Source: Epichloe hybrida (Eukaryota; Ascomycota; Sordariomycetes; Hypocreales; Clavicipitaceae). From it: 64,000 nucleotides of DNA. Positions within the stretch are counted from its first letter, which is position 1. Every line of letters begins with the position of its first letter. The position numbers and the translations under genes are program-made. The notes beneath the pieces were generated by a model. It was given only the letters and a program-made list of their open reading frames with translations. It searched no databases and was not told the DNA's origin. The stretch spans positions 558,001-622,000 of the forward strand of contig JAFEKR010000013.1 of NCBI GenBank assembly GCA_019022495.1. Reading direction: 5' to 3'. This document shows, piece by piece, positions 44,992-56,099 of the stretch.

Positions 44992-45299
44992 TGTTAGATT
45001 TACAGGGTATTGAATTTAATGTAATACAGTCGTAAGCCTGAAGAATAGTATTATTATTGATTATCTATTCTAGGCTACGTTGTCTGTTGTTATAATTAAT
45101 TTAAGTTATTAGAAAAGAGAGGTAAAAAGCTAGAAGTTACGATACATAAAGGGAAAAGGGGTTGCGCGTTTATGTCCCCACATTTCCTAGCCAATCAACG
45201 TGCTGGGTTGTGAGTCACGTGTGGGGTCCGCGCGCGGCCTGAGCTTTTGCTAGGTAATTGCGGCTGCGACGCGCGATTGATATCACCTTTGTTCCAACA
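44992..45299 (-). repeat. Copia-1 5' LTR (308 bp)
   Basis: It ends in the intact TTGTTCCAACA. It differs from 38500-38807 by transitions. It keeps GAGTCACGTGTGGGGTCCGC and CTGCGACGCGCGATTGA. Confidence 0.93.
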
Positions 45300-46299
45300 C
45301 CTAAAGACTAAGGAAATAAAAAAGAAAATACTTATCTTATCTTAAAGGTATTATTATCTTATTAATTAGTAAAACTCCCTCCTTACCTAGGCTTAGTTTA
45401 ACCTAGCTTTTATTTAGTTAGCCTTTAGGGTATCCTTAGCTATAAATATTACTATAATAAATATAACTAGTTTTAATATTACCCCTTTTATTAGCACTAG
45501 CCTTTTAGGTAGTTATAGTATAGCTTAATCTATATAATAAGTTATAAGTATTTTATTCTAATAAAACTAATAAGTTATAGGTAGGCTAAGCGTAATATAT
45601 ATAGAGATATATAATTAGTTTACTACGCTTCTTTAAGCTTTATTACCCTATTACTAAGATAAGATTTATTAATATTCTTAGATTACTAGGTTAAGTAATA
45701 AATTTCCTTTATATTACTACTAGTATTATTTATACTATCTTTCTATATTAGGTTTAACTTATAATTATATTCCTAGGTTATTAAAAGCTAGCTATTCTCT
45801 AGCTAGAAATAATATACCTTCTCCTTCTAGCTATCCTTCTCTTATATACTATTCTCTTACTAGGTCTCTTATTATACCCTCTCTTACTTATACTTCTTAT
45901 ACTAACTTTACCTATACTATCCTAGTTTTAGGCTATACCTAATATAAACTAGATAAATAACTTATTATACTATACTTATTACCTAGTAAAAAAAGTACTA
46001 TAGCTATAGTAATAATAGTATAACTTTAGCTAGAGGTAATACCCTCCTATTTATTTTCTTTTAGTAATTAAGGTAATAACTTACTAGATAAGTATTCTTA
46101 TTAAGTCATAGTAGTAAAATATAGTAAGTAAGTATTTAGGGTGCTTATAGGAGTCTTTATAGCTATATAAGTTTTCTAAAATTAATTTAGTTTATTATTA
46201 GTTTATATATTACCTTATTTTACCTTAAATTTATTAAGTGCTTATATTTTCTTTATGCTTTCTAGTAGCTCCTATATTAGTTAGGAGTATTTTACTTAC

Positions 46300-47600
46300 T
46301 TAACTAAGATATTCTATTATCTTCCTTACCCCTATATATTTTAAGCTACTAGAATTTACTTAACTTAATATTCCTTTATAAGCTTATTATTACCTTTTAC
46401 TAGGACTTATTTAGAATTTAGGTATAAGTCTTATAGCTATTAGCTTAGAAGCGGGTTTTTTACTATATATTTAATAAGGTTTATATAAAAAACCAGATAA
46501 ATACCCCTTAGTATATTAAGTTAGACTATAAGAGAGAATAGTACTTTTATAACTATATACTTTATAGCTATTTAGTTAAGTTTCCTTAAGGGGTAGTTTA
46601 TCTTTATATTCCTAAGTAATAGCTATACCTTATCCCTAACCTAAAAATATTTTACTAGGTATCTTAATACTAATATTATATCTTATTACTATTACTATAT
46701 ATAAGCTATTATAGCCTAAGCTAAATAAGTACCCTTTTAGAGATAGCTAAGGAAATAAATAGCTCTTCCCTTTAGTGTAGTTATAAATATAGGTATATTT
46801 AGTTAGGTTTAAATTAGTTTAAGATTATATTTATAAAGTAATTTCTTTAGGCTTACTTTAATAGCTAATAAGGTCCTATTATTAATTACTAGTTAATAAG
46901 TAGTAAGGTATTCTAGCTAGTTATACTATAAGAAAGAAATAGTAATATGTAAAATTACTTATACCTCCTAGTTTACTTATTTTATATTACTATTAGTCTA
47001 AGGATAGTGTAATATAAAGAGTAATTAATTTATCCTTACTAGGGAATATAATATTATCTAAAATTATTCTAACTAGTCTAAGCCTTAGTTTATAATAATA
47101 AACTAAGGGAATTCTCTAAACCTTTACTAAACTATCTTAAAGTATTTTATATAATCCTTAGCTTTTATAAAGGTTATAGCCTTAAGCTATATAAACTTTA
47201 ATAGCTTATTTATAATAACTATAAGGTATTAAGGTTACTTAGGTAATAAAGCTAGTAAGTTTATTATAAAGTTAATAAAGATTTATAACTAAAACTAATT
47301 AGGGATTAGTAAGGGCTTTAGTAAGCCCTAGTATTACTAATAGCTCTTATAGTTACTAATATAGTAGTAATTATAAATAAATCTTACTATATTCTATAAT
47401 ATTCTATTTTAATAAAACTATTATTATAGAATTTAAAATATAGTATTATAGCTAGGGTAACCTATAACTAGTAAGTTATAACTTTATTAAATAAGAGTTA
47501 TTATAAGGGGTTCCTAGGCTAGGACCTATATATGCCCCTAGAACTATAGTATACTATAAGCGCTTATAAAATAATTTATAACCTATTCTTTTATTATTAC
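46300..47600 (-). pseudogene. Gypsy-4 integrase C-terminal region
   Basis: The minus-strand reading is protein-like and ends with a stretch resembling the P..HPVFHVSLL segment and linker of gypsy integrases (about 46,560-46,450). A chromodomain is not clear. Catalytic residues were not confirmed. The assignment rests on order after RNase H and on this C-terminal similarity. Confidence 0.45.
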
Positions 47601-47849
47601 TTCTAGGGGAAACTTCCTAGTACTCTCCTAAATAGCTTTTAGTTATATACTATATATAAGGTTTAATATAATAGCCTAGTCCTAGAGGTTTTAAAGGTGC
47701 TTACTAGTAAAGAGAGCCTCCCTTACTAGAGGTAAGGATAATTAGTATATATATAAGGCTATAATAGGTTTATTTAGGTTTATTTTTAGTAATAGGGATA
47801 GTTATATAATTATAATTAGCTATAGAACCTATCCCTATCTTAAGGACTT

Positions 47850-48260
47850 CTTATATTAGTTCTATTCCCTCCTAGATAAGGCATCTAGATATTATGCTTA
47901 TATACTAGGTTTATAATGTAAATAGAAATTAAATAGCGTAAGCGTGTTTACTTATTAAGCTTACTATTCTAATATTAGTCTTAGTATTATAAAGTACTTT
48001 AGGTTCTTATAGTTTATAAAACACTATATAAATATTTACTTTTATAAACTAATATACCTAGGAGAGAGAGCGTAGTATCTCCTTAATTAATAGGAGTAGA
48101 TATTAATCCTATACTATAATCTTATTAAGTATATAATAGTTTATGTAAAACCACTATCCCTTATTTACTTTCTTTATAAGGAGGATAGGGGCTATAGCTA
48201 ATAAGGAGCTAGTATAAATCTAGCCCTTATTTATTAGATTTATTATCTAGTGACAAACCT
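47850..48260 (-). pseudogene. Gypsy-4 RT start fused to RNase H end by a deletion
   Basis: On the minus strand the RT N-terminal blocks are clear: SSLLAIAPILLIKKVNKGQW (for SPxAAPVLLVKKKDGGWR, about 48,205-48,145), NYYILNKIIVQDQYLLLLIK and IKVNIYIVFYKLQ (for KLDVRAAFHKLR, about 48,040-48,005). The reading then jumps to KYFIILRLILEQQAQQVNTL (about 47,998-47,940) and FYLHYKPSIQAQYLDALSRR (about 47,935-47,875), the C-terminal RNase H. The RT catalytic box and about 1 kb usually present are absent. Confidence 0.72.
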
Positions 48261-48299
48261 CTAATAACTAATCCCTTAGTATATTATATAGTAAGCCTT

Positions 48300-50611
48300 A
48301 TAGGAGTGTTAGTTTAGATCTATCTAGATTCCTATATAAATATATATAATAATTAAGGGAATCCTTATATAATAGTAAGCTATTAGCTTCAGCCTTATTA
48401 AAAAGATTTACAAAGTTTACTAATTCCCTTAGTAATATAGCTATATTAAAGCTATCTAGTTTTATTTTAGGCACTATAATCTATAGTACTATTATTATTT
48501 CTTTAAGGCTTATAGCTATAAACCTTATTATAGTATCCCTTATCTTTTATACCTATTATGCCTTAGCTATATATAAGAAGCTAATAATCCCTTATACTAG
48601 GGCTTCCCCCCTATGCTTAGTAGCTTTTAAAATATAAAGGCCCTTTACTATACTAATTACTAGTTACTATTTTACTATATAAATTATAATATTATAGTAC
48701 TCTAGCTATAGTATACTAAAGATAATATCCTAGGTAAAGCCTAGGATAATATATAGGTATACTAATAACTCCTACCTATTAATATTAATACTAGCTTATA
48801 CTATATAAGTAATAAAGGAAAACTCCTCTCTTTATTATCTCTCTTTTCTCTTTATTTTTACTATAGTACACACTTACCTTTATTTTAGTAGTTATATAAG
48901 CTCTAGGCTAAGCTATCTTACTACTAATTTACTAATAGTACTATAGTAATTATAGCTATAATTAATCTAGATATTAATATAAAAATATATATTAAAAAGT
49001 ACTAGGATTAAGAAAGGTAATTAGTTTATATATTAATCTATATCTTTATTTATATCTATAAACTAGCTATACTTATTTAAATCTATAGCTACTAGCTAGC
49101 CCCTTTACCCTTATATAAGACTTTACTTAAGGGCTACTTATTTTCTAAGGAGTTTATAGTAACCTCCTTATTTATACTTTCTATGTTTACCTTATGTAAG
49201 TTAATCTAGACCTTAGGTTAGTAAGGTAGGAGAAAGGTATATTCCTAGATATAATAGTCCTTAAATCCGTAATATAAGTAGTACCTCTTTTAGTAGTATT
49301 TAGTTAGTTTTACCTAAGTTACTTACTTAGCCCTTAGCTAATTTATATTTCTCTTTAGGCCCTTATCCTTCTTATTTAGCTTATTTTACTTGCCTTATTA
49401 AGTTATTATAGCATATACTTTTATTATAAGTATATTACTATTATAGTTTATTTATTAAGGGGTAGGATAGCCTAGCTAAGGTTTATATTAGTTTTAAAAC
49501 TTCTTCTCTAAGGTATAAGATTTAATATTAACTATAATACTATAATACTAAGTAACTATAATATAATATTCTATTTAGCTTATTTCCTTACTAATAGATA
49601 TTTCTCTTATACACTTATTAAGTATGTGTTAAAGCTTAGCTAGCTTAATATCCTTAGTCTAATAGGTTCCCCTTACTAGGGAGAGTTTCTATTTAAAATA
49701 AATAAAAAACATCATAAATAGCTCTCTTATTCCTTATTTTATCTAGTTAAGTTCTATAAGGGCTATCTCTTATTTATAGGGATTTATATAAAGTATTTCT
49801 AAGTAAGTTAAGAAAGCTATAAGGTTATAGTTATTTATATAGCTTATCTTAAAGAATAATATAATCTAAGCCTAAACCTTAGGTAATAGGTTTTAGTAAA
49901 TAAACACCTATTAGTCCTTATTAGACTTAATAAAGTCCTTATTTACCTCTAACTTATATATTATTAGGAACTTCTAGGTAGTAAATATAGCCTTATTACT
50001 ATTATATAGGTTACCTATAGGAATTGGTTTTTAGTAAATTTATAATATAAGGGATAGTAAGGCTAGCCCCTAAAGTAAAATATAATCTAGATTAATTCTA
50101 GTAAGGTTTATTAAGGCGTTTAGTAAGAAGTTTTATTATATTACTAATTCTAGGTTTATATATATATATTATTATAGGCTCTTAATTACCCTTACTTACT
50201 ATACTAGTATTAGTTAAAGCGTCTTAAACTAGGTATTCTAGGCTTTTAGTAGTACTATAGCTTTAGATAAGGGGGTGTAAGTTCCCTAGCTAGGTTAGTT
50301 ATAAGGCTAAAGCGTGTCTATTAAGTCTATTATTATTTTCTTTATTTCTTTTAGTAGCTTTCTTTTTAGACTAAAGGAAGTCTCTTAATTATTATAGACT
50401 AGCCCCTTAGGTAACTATAATAAGGCATTAATATAGTATTAAGAGACTTAAGGAAGAGAAGGGAAAGGAGAAAAAGCTATCCTTAGTAGTGCCCCTTATA
50501 CCCCCTTAGCTCCTTATGTAAGCCCCCCTTTCCTTACCTTACCTATTCCTACTTGCCCTTACCCTTCCTACTATACAGAAAATGCTTAGGCAAAGCCCAA
50601 GCCCTTACAAA
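48300..50611 (-). pseudogene. Gypsy-4 gag and protease region
   Basis: The minus-strand frame between the 5' LTR and the RT. A knuckle-like block (YRFKDYYIQEYTFLLPYQPK, about 49,290-49,225) matches the C-x2-C-GFKDHYxxEC type, with Cys changed to Tyr. Lys-rich segments precede it (about 49,400). The protease motif was not confirmed. Confidence 0.55.
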
Positions 50612-50799
50612 TATACATAATATAATTAGCTATATTAATTCGCTACCCTTACTTTTGCTTTACTTATGGATTTCGTATACTTTTCTAGTATCTAGACTTT
50701 CCCTCTCTTCTCTCTCTTTCCTAACTAGCTAACTAACTATTATTAACTTTAATATTATAGGATTATCCTACCTGCGCAAGCACCTTAGTGTAACTAACA
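50612..50799 (-). repeat. Gypsy-4 5' LTR (188 bp), left arm of an inverted pair
   Basis: Read on the minus strand it begins TGTTAGTTACACTAAGGTGC and ends ATTATGTATA. It matches the plus-strand copy at 51203-51390 over the same 188 bp. Homology stops abruptly at both ends of each copy, which defines the repeat. The shared core includes GCGCAGGTAGGATAATCC and a purine run AGGAAAGAGAGAGAAGAG. Confidence 0.75.
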
Positions 50800-51202
50800 G
50801 ATAGACTAGAATATATAATAATTATGTACACTTTAGTTTACCCTAAAAACCCTTACATATAAGTTAATAGTATCTTATAAATCCTCCACTAATTAGTAGT
50901 TATCTCTATAAATACCACAGATTAGTAAGGTTTTATAGAAAAGGTATTAGTATTATAGACTTACCTTATAAAAAAGAAAGGTTACTCTAGATACTAATAT
51001 ACTAAGGAAGAAGTATATTCTAGCTTTTCTTTTACCTTAAGTAATTATACCTAGCTCTATACTAAATCTAAGCTTATTAGATTAATTAAGGCCTAGTTAG
51101 TAACTAACCTAACCTATCTTTAGTTATTTAATTAAACTTACTAAGGGGTAAAGATAATAGCTTTACTTATAATTCTTTAAACCTTTATAATTTCTTTATT
51201 TC
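50800..51202. other. Spacer between head-to-head LTRs
   Basis: 403 bp of AT-rich sequence without a recognised coding frame or repeat. The LTR starts face each other across it. Confidence 0.5.
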
Positions 51203-51390
51203 TGTTAGTTACACTAAGGTGCCTGCGCAGGTAGGATAATCCCGTAATATTAAAGTTAATAATAGTTAGTTAGCTAGCTAGGAAAGAGAGAGAAGAGAAG
51301 GAAAGTCTAGATACTAGAAAAGTAAGCAAAATCTGTAAGTAAGGTAAAAAAGAGGGTAGTAAATTAACATAGCTAATTATATTATATGCA
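51203..51390 (+). repeat. Solo or remnant LTR of the Gypsy-4 family (188 bp), right arm of the inverted pair
   Basis: It begins TGTTAGTTACACTAAGGTGC and ends ATTATATGCA, with proper TG...CA termini. The flanks do not show a matching 5-bp duplication. No plus-strand gypsy gag follows it, so it is either a solo LTR or the remnant of an element whose body is lost. Confidence 0.7.
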
Positions 51391-51998
51391 TTACGCTAGA
51401 CCTATAATTTAGTCTAGTCTTTAGCTATAATTAAACTAATAAAAATCTAAAGGATTTAACACTAGTAATCTCTTTTTTTCCTTTATAGCTAAAGAGCTTA
51501 AAAACATAATAGAAATTAGATTAAAGAAAAGTATATATAAGTAAATCCCTTAATAGGAATCCGCTACTCTAATTAGCTATTATAGCATTAGTTAATTAAA
51601 TTAATTTATTAGTCCTTACTTAAGCTCCTATCCCCTAATATTATAAGTCTCTTTACTTATTCTTTAATATAAATTATTAATTTATTTAAATTAATTAAAG
51701 AGAAAAGTAATAAATTTAGTAATACTTTTATTATTATATCTGCTAGATTATTATTACTATTAATTTACCTAACTTCGTAAATCTTATACCTCTTGTATAA
51801 TTAATAAAGAGCTATAATATTAATTATTAGTCTTTTCTTCTTTATAATTCCTAGCTTTATAAGGTATTTATATAATAAAAAAGAGTTAGTATAGAGAATT
51901 ATAGGAATCTAAGGTATCTTTAATTAATTTGTAATCTAATATAAAGTTATAGAAATTACATAGGTAATATTTACGCCTTAAACTATACTATATAATTT

Positions 51999-52374
51999 TG
52001 TGGGGCTACGGAAGACTCAGCGTGGGAGTGAACAAGAAGTGAATTAACGCTACGCATCCGGATTCACTTTACCCTAGCCTAAAGCAAAGAGACTTAGAAT
52101 AAGCATATTATTACACTAGAATAGGACTAGAAAGGGCTTATAAACACTTATTCTATATATTTTTTCTTTCTTTTTTTTTTAATAAGATAAGGCTAGTATA
52201 AGCTAGTAATAAACACTTATAATAGGAAACACACTAAGTAGCGCAGACTTATCATAGGGCTAGCGCTAGCTTATAAATAAATATAAGGGGGTTTTTCTTC
52301 CTAGTATAGGGTTTTCCCTTTTAACTTAGTAGTAGGAGTACTAGTGATAGCTATCTATAGAGCTAACTAGCGTA

Positions 52375-52402
<28 letters not shown>
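51999..52402 (+). mobile_element. SINE-B copy 2 with 14-bp target duplication
   Basis: This 404-bp insertion in Copia-2 is flanked by ATACTATATAATTT (51,985-51,998 and 52,403-52,416). It starts TGTGGGGCTACGGAAGACTC and ends in a (TA)n run of about 28 bases. The long, variable-type duplication and simple-repeat tail point to retroposition by a LINE machinery, not to an LTR or DNA transposon. The 5' end here is less mutated than in copy 1 (keeps CAGCGTGGGAGTG). I could not match it to a tRNA, 5S or 7SL head. Confidence 0.7.
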
Positions 52403-52405
<3 letters not shown>

Positions 52406-52503
52406 CTATATAATTTAGAGGTAAGCATGCTATAAGTAACTCTCTTACTCTTTATTAAGCTATATATAATAATATTACCTTTTATAATAAAGGTATTATT
52501 TAT

Positions 52504-53260
52504 TGAAAAGTAGGGAGCTAGTTGCTAGCTGGTAACAGCTGTACAGGTGCAGGCTCTACGGTTAGGGACCGATAGGGCCATAACGTTAAATTAATTAACG
52601 TAATATAACGGAAGGTTATAATAGTTATTTACTAATAGAATTTAATCTAGATTACTTTTATAATATCTTATAATATAATAGAATTGATTTTAAATACGTT
52701 ATATAAGCAATACAGCTGTTATTAGTTAAGAGAACTACCTATCTAGCTAGTTAAAAAGATTTTCTTTCTCTTATAGACTTACTAACCGTATTAGTGAATC
52801 CAGGCCACTAACGGGGTCTTACAGGCTACTTTTGATTTTCTATAAAATTTATTTATATGTAAAAACTAAAAAATCAACTCACCACTATACTAGCTAGTAA
52901 CCTGTATGCACTAACTTTTAGTCTAAAAAATAACCTTGTATAAATAAAAAGCCCTGTCTTCTAGCTTTAATTTGCTATATATAAAACTTTTGTATAACCT
53001 TTAGTTAAAGAGAAAATCGCTATTAAAGATAGCTATAGGGTAAGTTATGTGTAGGGTAACCTGCTTACGTCACCCTAGCTTACGTCACCCTAGCTTACCT
53101 AATTACTAGTGGCGTGGTTGTAGCTACACTTGTAGCCACAATGTAATTGACTATTTAGTTATCCACACGGTCGGACGCAGCTGTCAGGCTTGCAATGCAA
53201 GCTAGTAATAAAAAGGTTCTTTAACTAGAAAAGGGCTAAAAATAGGTCTTATTTTTAACA
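52504..53260 (-). repeat. Minus-strand LTR of the window-left copia family (757 bp)
   Basis: It is the reverse complement of the LTR at 886-1706, with matching termini TGAAAAGTAGGG...ATTTTTAACA. It lies inside Copia-2. The flanks share only TTAT, so a 5-bp duplication is not certain. Neither side continues into this family's internal sequence, so it behaves as a solo LTR. It keeps CACACGGTCGGACGCAGCTG, lost in the other copy. Confidence 0.82.
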
Positions 53261-54334
53261 TTATTATCTTGCATTATCTTATTACTAATTATAATTACAT
53301 ATCTAATCTGTAAGCTTAAATCCTTATTATTAGTAAGTAATTTATTTATAAATATAAAAAGCTTTACCTCCTTAAGAACTAAAGGGATATATTATAGTCT
53401 ATATTATTAATTCTTAATTTACTACTTAAGGTATTTATTAAGGTATATAATATCTTTAGTAAAGGGTTCTTAGTATTAAGCTATAATTAATAAGTTATAG
53501 GAAGCTTCTAGTTAACACATAGTTATAATATAGCTTCCTTAGCCTTATTATTCTATATAATCTTGCTTTACTATTAAGGATTAAGAATTAACTTTCTTAA
53601 TCTTCTAACTTTAGCCCTTCTAGGTTAAGATTAATAAATTATTAGTATTTTAAGTTAAGATATAACTATTAAAGATAAGGGGACTCTTAGTAGTTAATTA
53701 TTACTTTTCTTTAGCTATAAATTTAGCCTTCTAAAGCTCTTTCTTTTCTTTTTAGAAGAAGTTATTATTACTTAGGCTTAATATATTATTAGTTTATATT
53801 CTAATAATACTGAAGAGGTTTTTATTATTTAGGGCTATAATTAATAAGTAAGGATTATAGGTTAAGGTTATTATATTAAGGTTATCCTTATAGTAATAGA
53901 AGTATATTACTTACTAGTAAGTTCTAGCCTTTTTAATCCTATAAAGAGGTTTAATTAATTTAATTACAGTCCCTTCTAGAAAGAGATATATAATTTACTT
54001 TAGTAATCTCACGATAATTAGCCTTATTAGTATTATGCTTAATTAAGTATATGCTTATGTAATATTACGAATCTAAAGGTAAATTCCTATTTTTCTTAAT
54101 AATAAAGTAATAGCTTTAATAAGTTATTAGCTTGCTTATTATATTATTAGTAATTATATTAGGATAAATTCCTTTCCTTTATTATTATAGCCTTATATAA
54201 TAAGGTAGGATTTCTTATATAGTAAGTCTATTCCTTTGCCTTTAATCTCTCTTACTATATAAGAATTAAAGATTCTATAACCTCTATGCTTTACTAGGTT
54301 ATACTTAATAAACTTAAATATATTATAAGCTTAT

Positions 54335-54621
54335 TGTTAGTTTCACAGGGTATTGAATTCAATATAATAAGGTTGTGAGCCCGAAGAATAGTATTATCAT
54401 TGATTTATCTATTCTAGGCTACGTTATGTGTGTAAAAAAGAGAAGTCAAAAGCTAGAATTTATGATAATAGAAGGAAAGGGGGCTACGCGTTTATAGCCT
54501 TATATTTCCTAGCTAATTAATAAGCTAGGTTATAGGTTACGTGCAGGGCTTACGCGTAGCCTAAGCTTTTGCTAGGTAATTGCGGCTACGACGCGCGATT
54601 GATATCACCTTTGTTCTAACA
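54335..54621 (-). repeat. Solo LTR of the Copia-1 family with perfect duplication CTTAT
   Basis: This 287-bp copy of the Copia-1 LTR (TGTTAGTTTCACAGGG...TTGTTCTAACA) is flanked directly by CTTAT on both sides (54,330-54,334 and 54,622-54,626). A lone LTR with an intact target duplication is the product of recombination between the two LTRs of one element. It is about 20 bp shorter than the Copia-1 LTRs, owing to small deletions around the TGTGTGTAAAAAAGAGAAG segment. Confidence 0.92.
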
Positions 54622-56099
54622 CTTATAAAGCATTAATTTTAGCTTAATTAAATTACTTAAAGGGCTTTCCTAGGGTTATAATCTTCCTTTCTTAGTAAAG
54701 TTAAAAAGTAAGGTTTTAATTAGCTTCTTTCTTTACTATAAAGAATACTATACTTAGTATTCTTATAGCTTTAGCCTCTTAAATAAAGGCCTTTTCTTAA
54801 TCTTTATTAATAAGTATATAGAGTTAAACTAGGCTAGTATTTTTCTTAAGATTATAAGCTTTTCTTTTTCTTACTTTTCTTCCTTTAGGGTAAGGTAATA
54901 AGTCTTTAACTTAATAGCTTCCCTTTAGAGCTATCTAGGCTTTATAAGCCTTTTCTTTAGACTTTTCTATACTTATAAATTAAACTATAAAGGCCTTTCT
55001 TAGTCTCTTTTATCCTCTCTTAGCTAGTGCTTATAACTCTTTATTTTCTTTTATTAAAGAATCTCTTTTAGTAGTAGTAGTTAGTTATATAGTTACTTCT
55101 TTCTTTATATTACTAGGCCTTATCTCCTATTACTTTAGTAAATTATAAGGCTTTATCTCTTACTACTTTAGTCTCTTTATAATATATAAGTCTTTATAAT
55201 AAAGCTTTACTACTATAAAGTAAAACTTTACTAGGCTATAGGGTATATTAACTATATAAGTCTCTCTACTAGTAATAAGTAGCTTATAAGGGCTATACTA
55301 GCTACCCTTCTCTCTTTATATATATATATTAGCCTATAGGGGTAGCTAATATATAAGCGTAATATTAGGGCTATTCTAGGCTTTAAGGGTATTATAAACT
55401 TACTATAAAGCTAGATAATAGTAAACTTTATTAGTAGCTTTATAAATTACTTTAGTATATTAAATAATAAAGATACTTAGTAGTAACTTATCTATTATCT
55501 ATAGGTAGCCTCTAAAGACTAGTAAGGTTAGGATAATACTATTTAGGCCTATAAAGTTATTAATAGCTTTAATAGCTATTTAAAGATATTATTATAGCAT
55601 AAGTTCTATTCTAATTAAGTCTATAATAATATTATAGGCTTAGTATAGAGGTCTATAATATCTCTTAACCTTTCTAATACTATTATAGGCTTTAATTAGT
55701 ATCTTATTAGTCTTAATTAATATTAGTTAAGTATAATACTTAAATTTAGTAGAAGTAAAGTTATTACTAGTATTATAGATAATCTACTCTAGAGGTCTAA
55801 GATAAGTATTAATCTAATATTCGCGGATGGTATCCTAGATATCTTAAGCATTCTACTTCTTTAAATTAAGGAATTAGGCTACTTAGAATAAGATTACTAA
55901 ATTAATACTATAAAGCACTAGTTAGCTATTAATTTATATAATATTAATAATAATCTTATAGTTAAATTTATAGTTATCCTTAATTATAAATTTAAATTAA
56001 CTAGGGGCCTTACTATATATCTAGTAATAGTAGTAAACTTTAGTTAATTTCTTAATTACCTAGTATTTAACTTTATAACTAGCTTAGTAAAGGATCTTT

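Larger units (their letters stand above)
38500..45299 (-). mobile_element. Copia-1: complete Ty1/copia element with perfect target duplication
   Basis: The 6,800-bp element is bounded by two 308-bp LTRs (TGTTGG...CTAACA on the left, TGTTAG...CCAACA on the right) and a perfect 5-bp duplication CCTAA (38495-38499 and 45300-45304). Coding relics read on the minus strand: gag with zinc knuckle, integrase, RT, RNase H, with RNase H last at the left end, which is the copia order. Despite structural completeness the coding region is full of TAG/TAA. It appears to sit inside Gypsy-4. A solo LTR of the same family lies at 54,335. Confidence 0.93.
45305..50611 (-). mobile_element. Gypsy-4: internally deleted Ty3/gypsy relic
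   Basis: The minus-strand reading gives a gypsy element: gag with a degraded knuckle (about 49,300-49,230, YYLYYRFKDYYIQEYTF), an RT start (about 48,245-48,005), the end of RNase H (about 48,000-47,870) and integrase (about 47,600-46,400). The middle of RT and most of RNase H are missing. Its 5' LTR is the 188-bp repeat at 50612-50799. I could not find a 3' LTR; it may lie beyond Copia-1 in altered form or be lost. Mutation is heavier than in Copia-1. Confidence 0.7.

Noticed and set aside
50612..51390. DNA transposon with long terminal inverted repeats
   Set aside because: The left arm sits exactly where the 5' LTR of Gypsy-4 is expected, the arms have TG...CA type ends, and there is no flanking duplication or transposase. 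Kept as an alternative in the findings.
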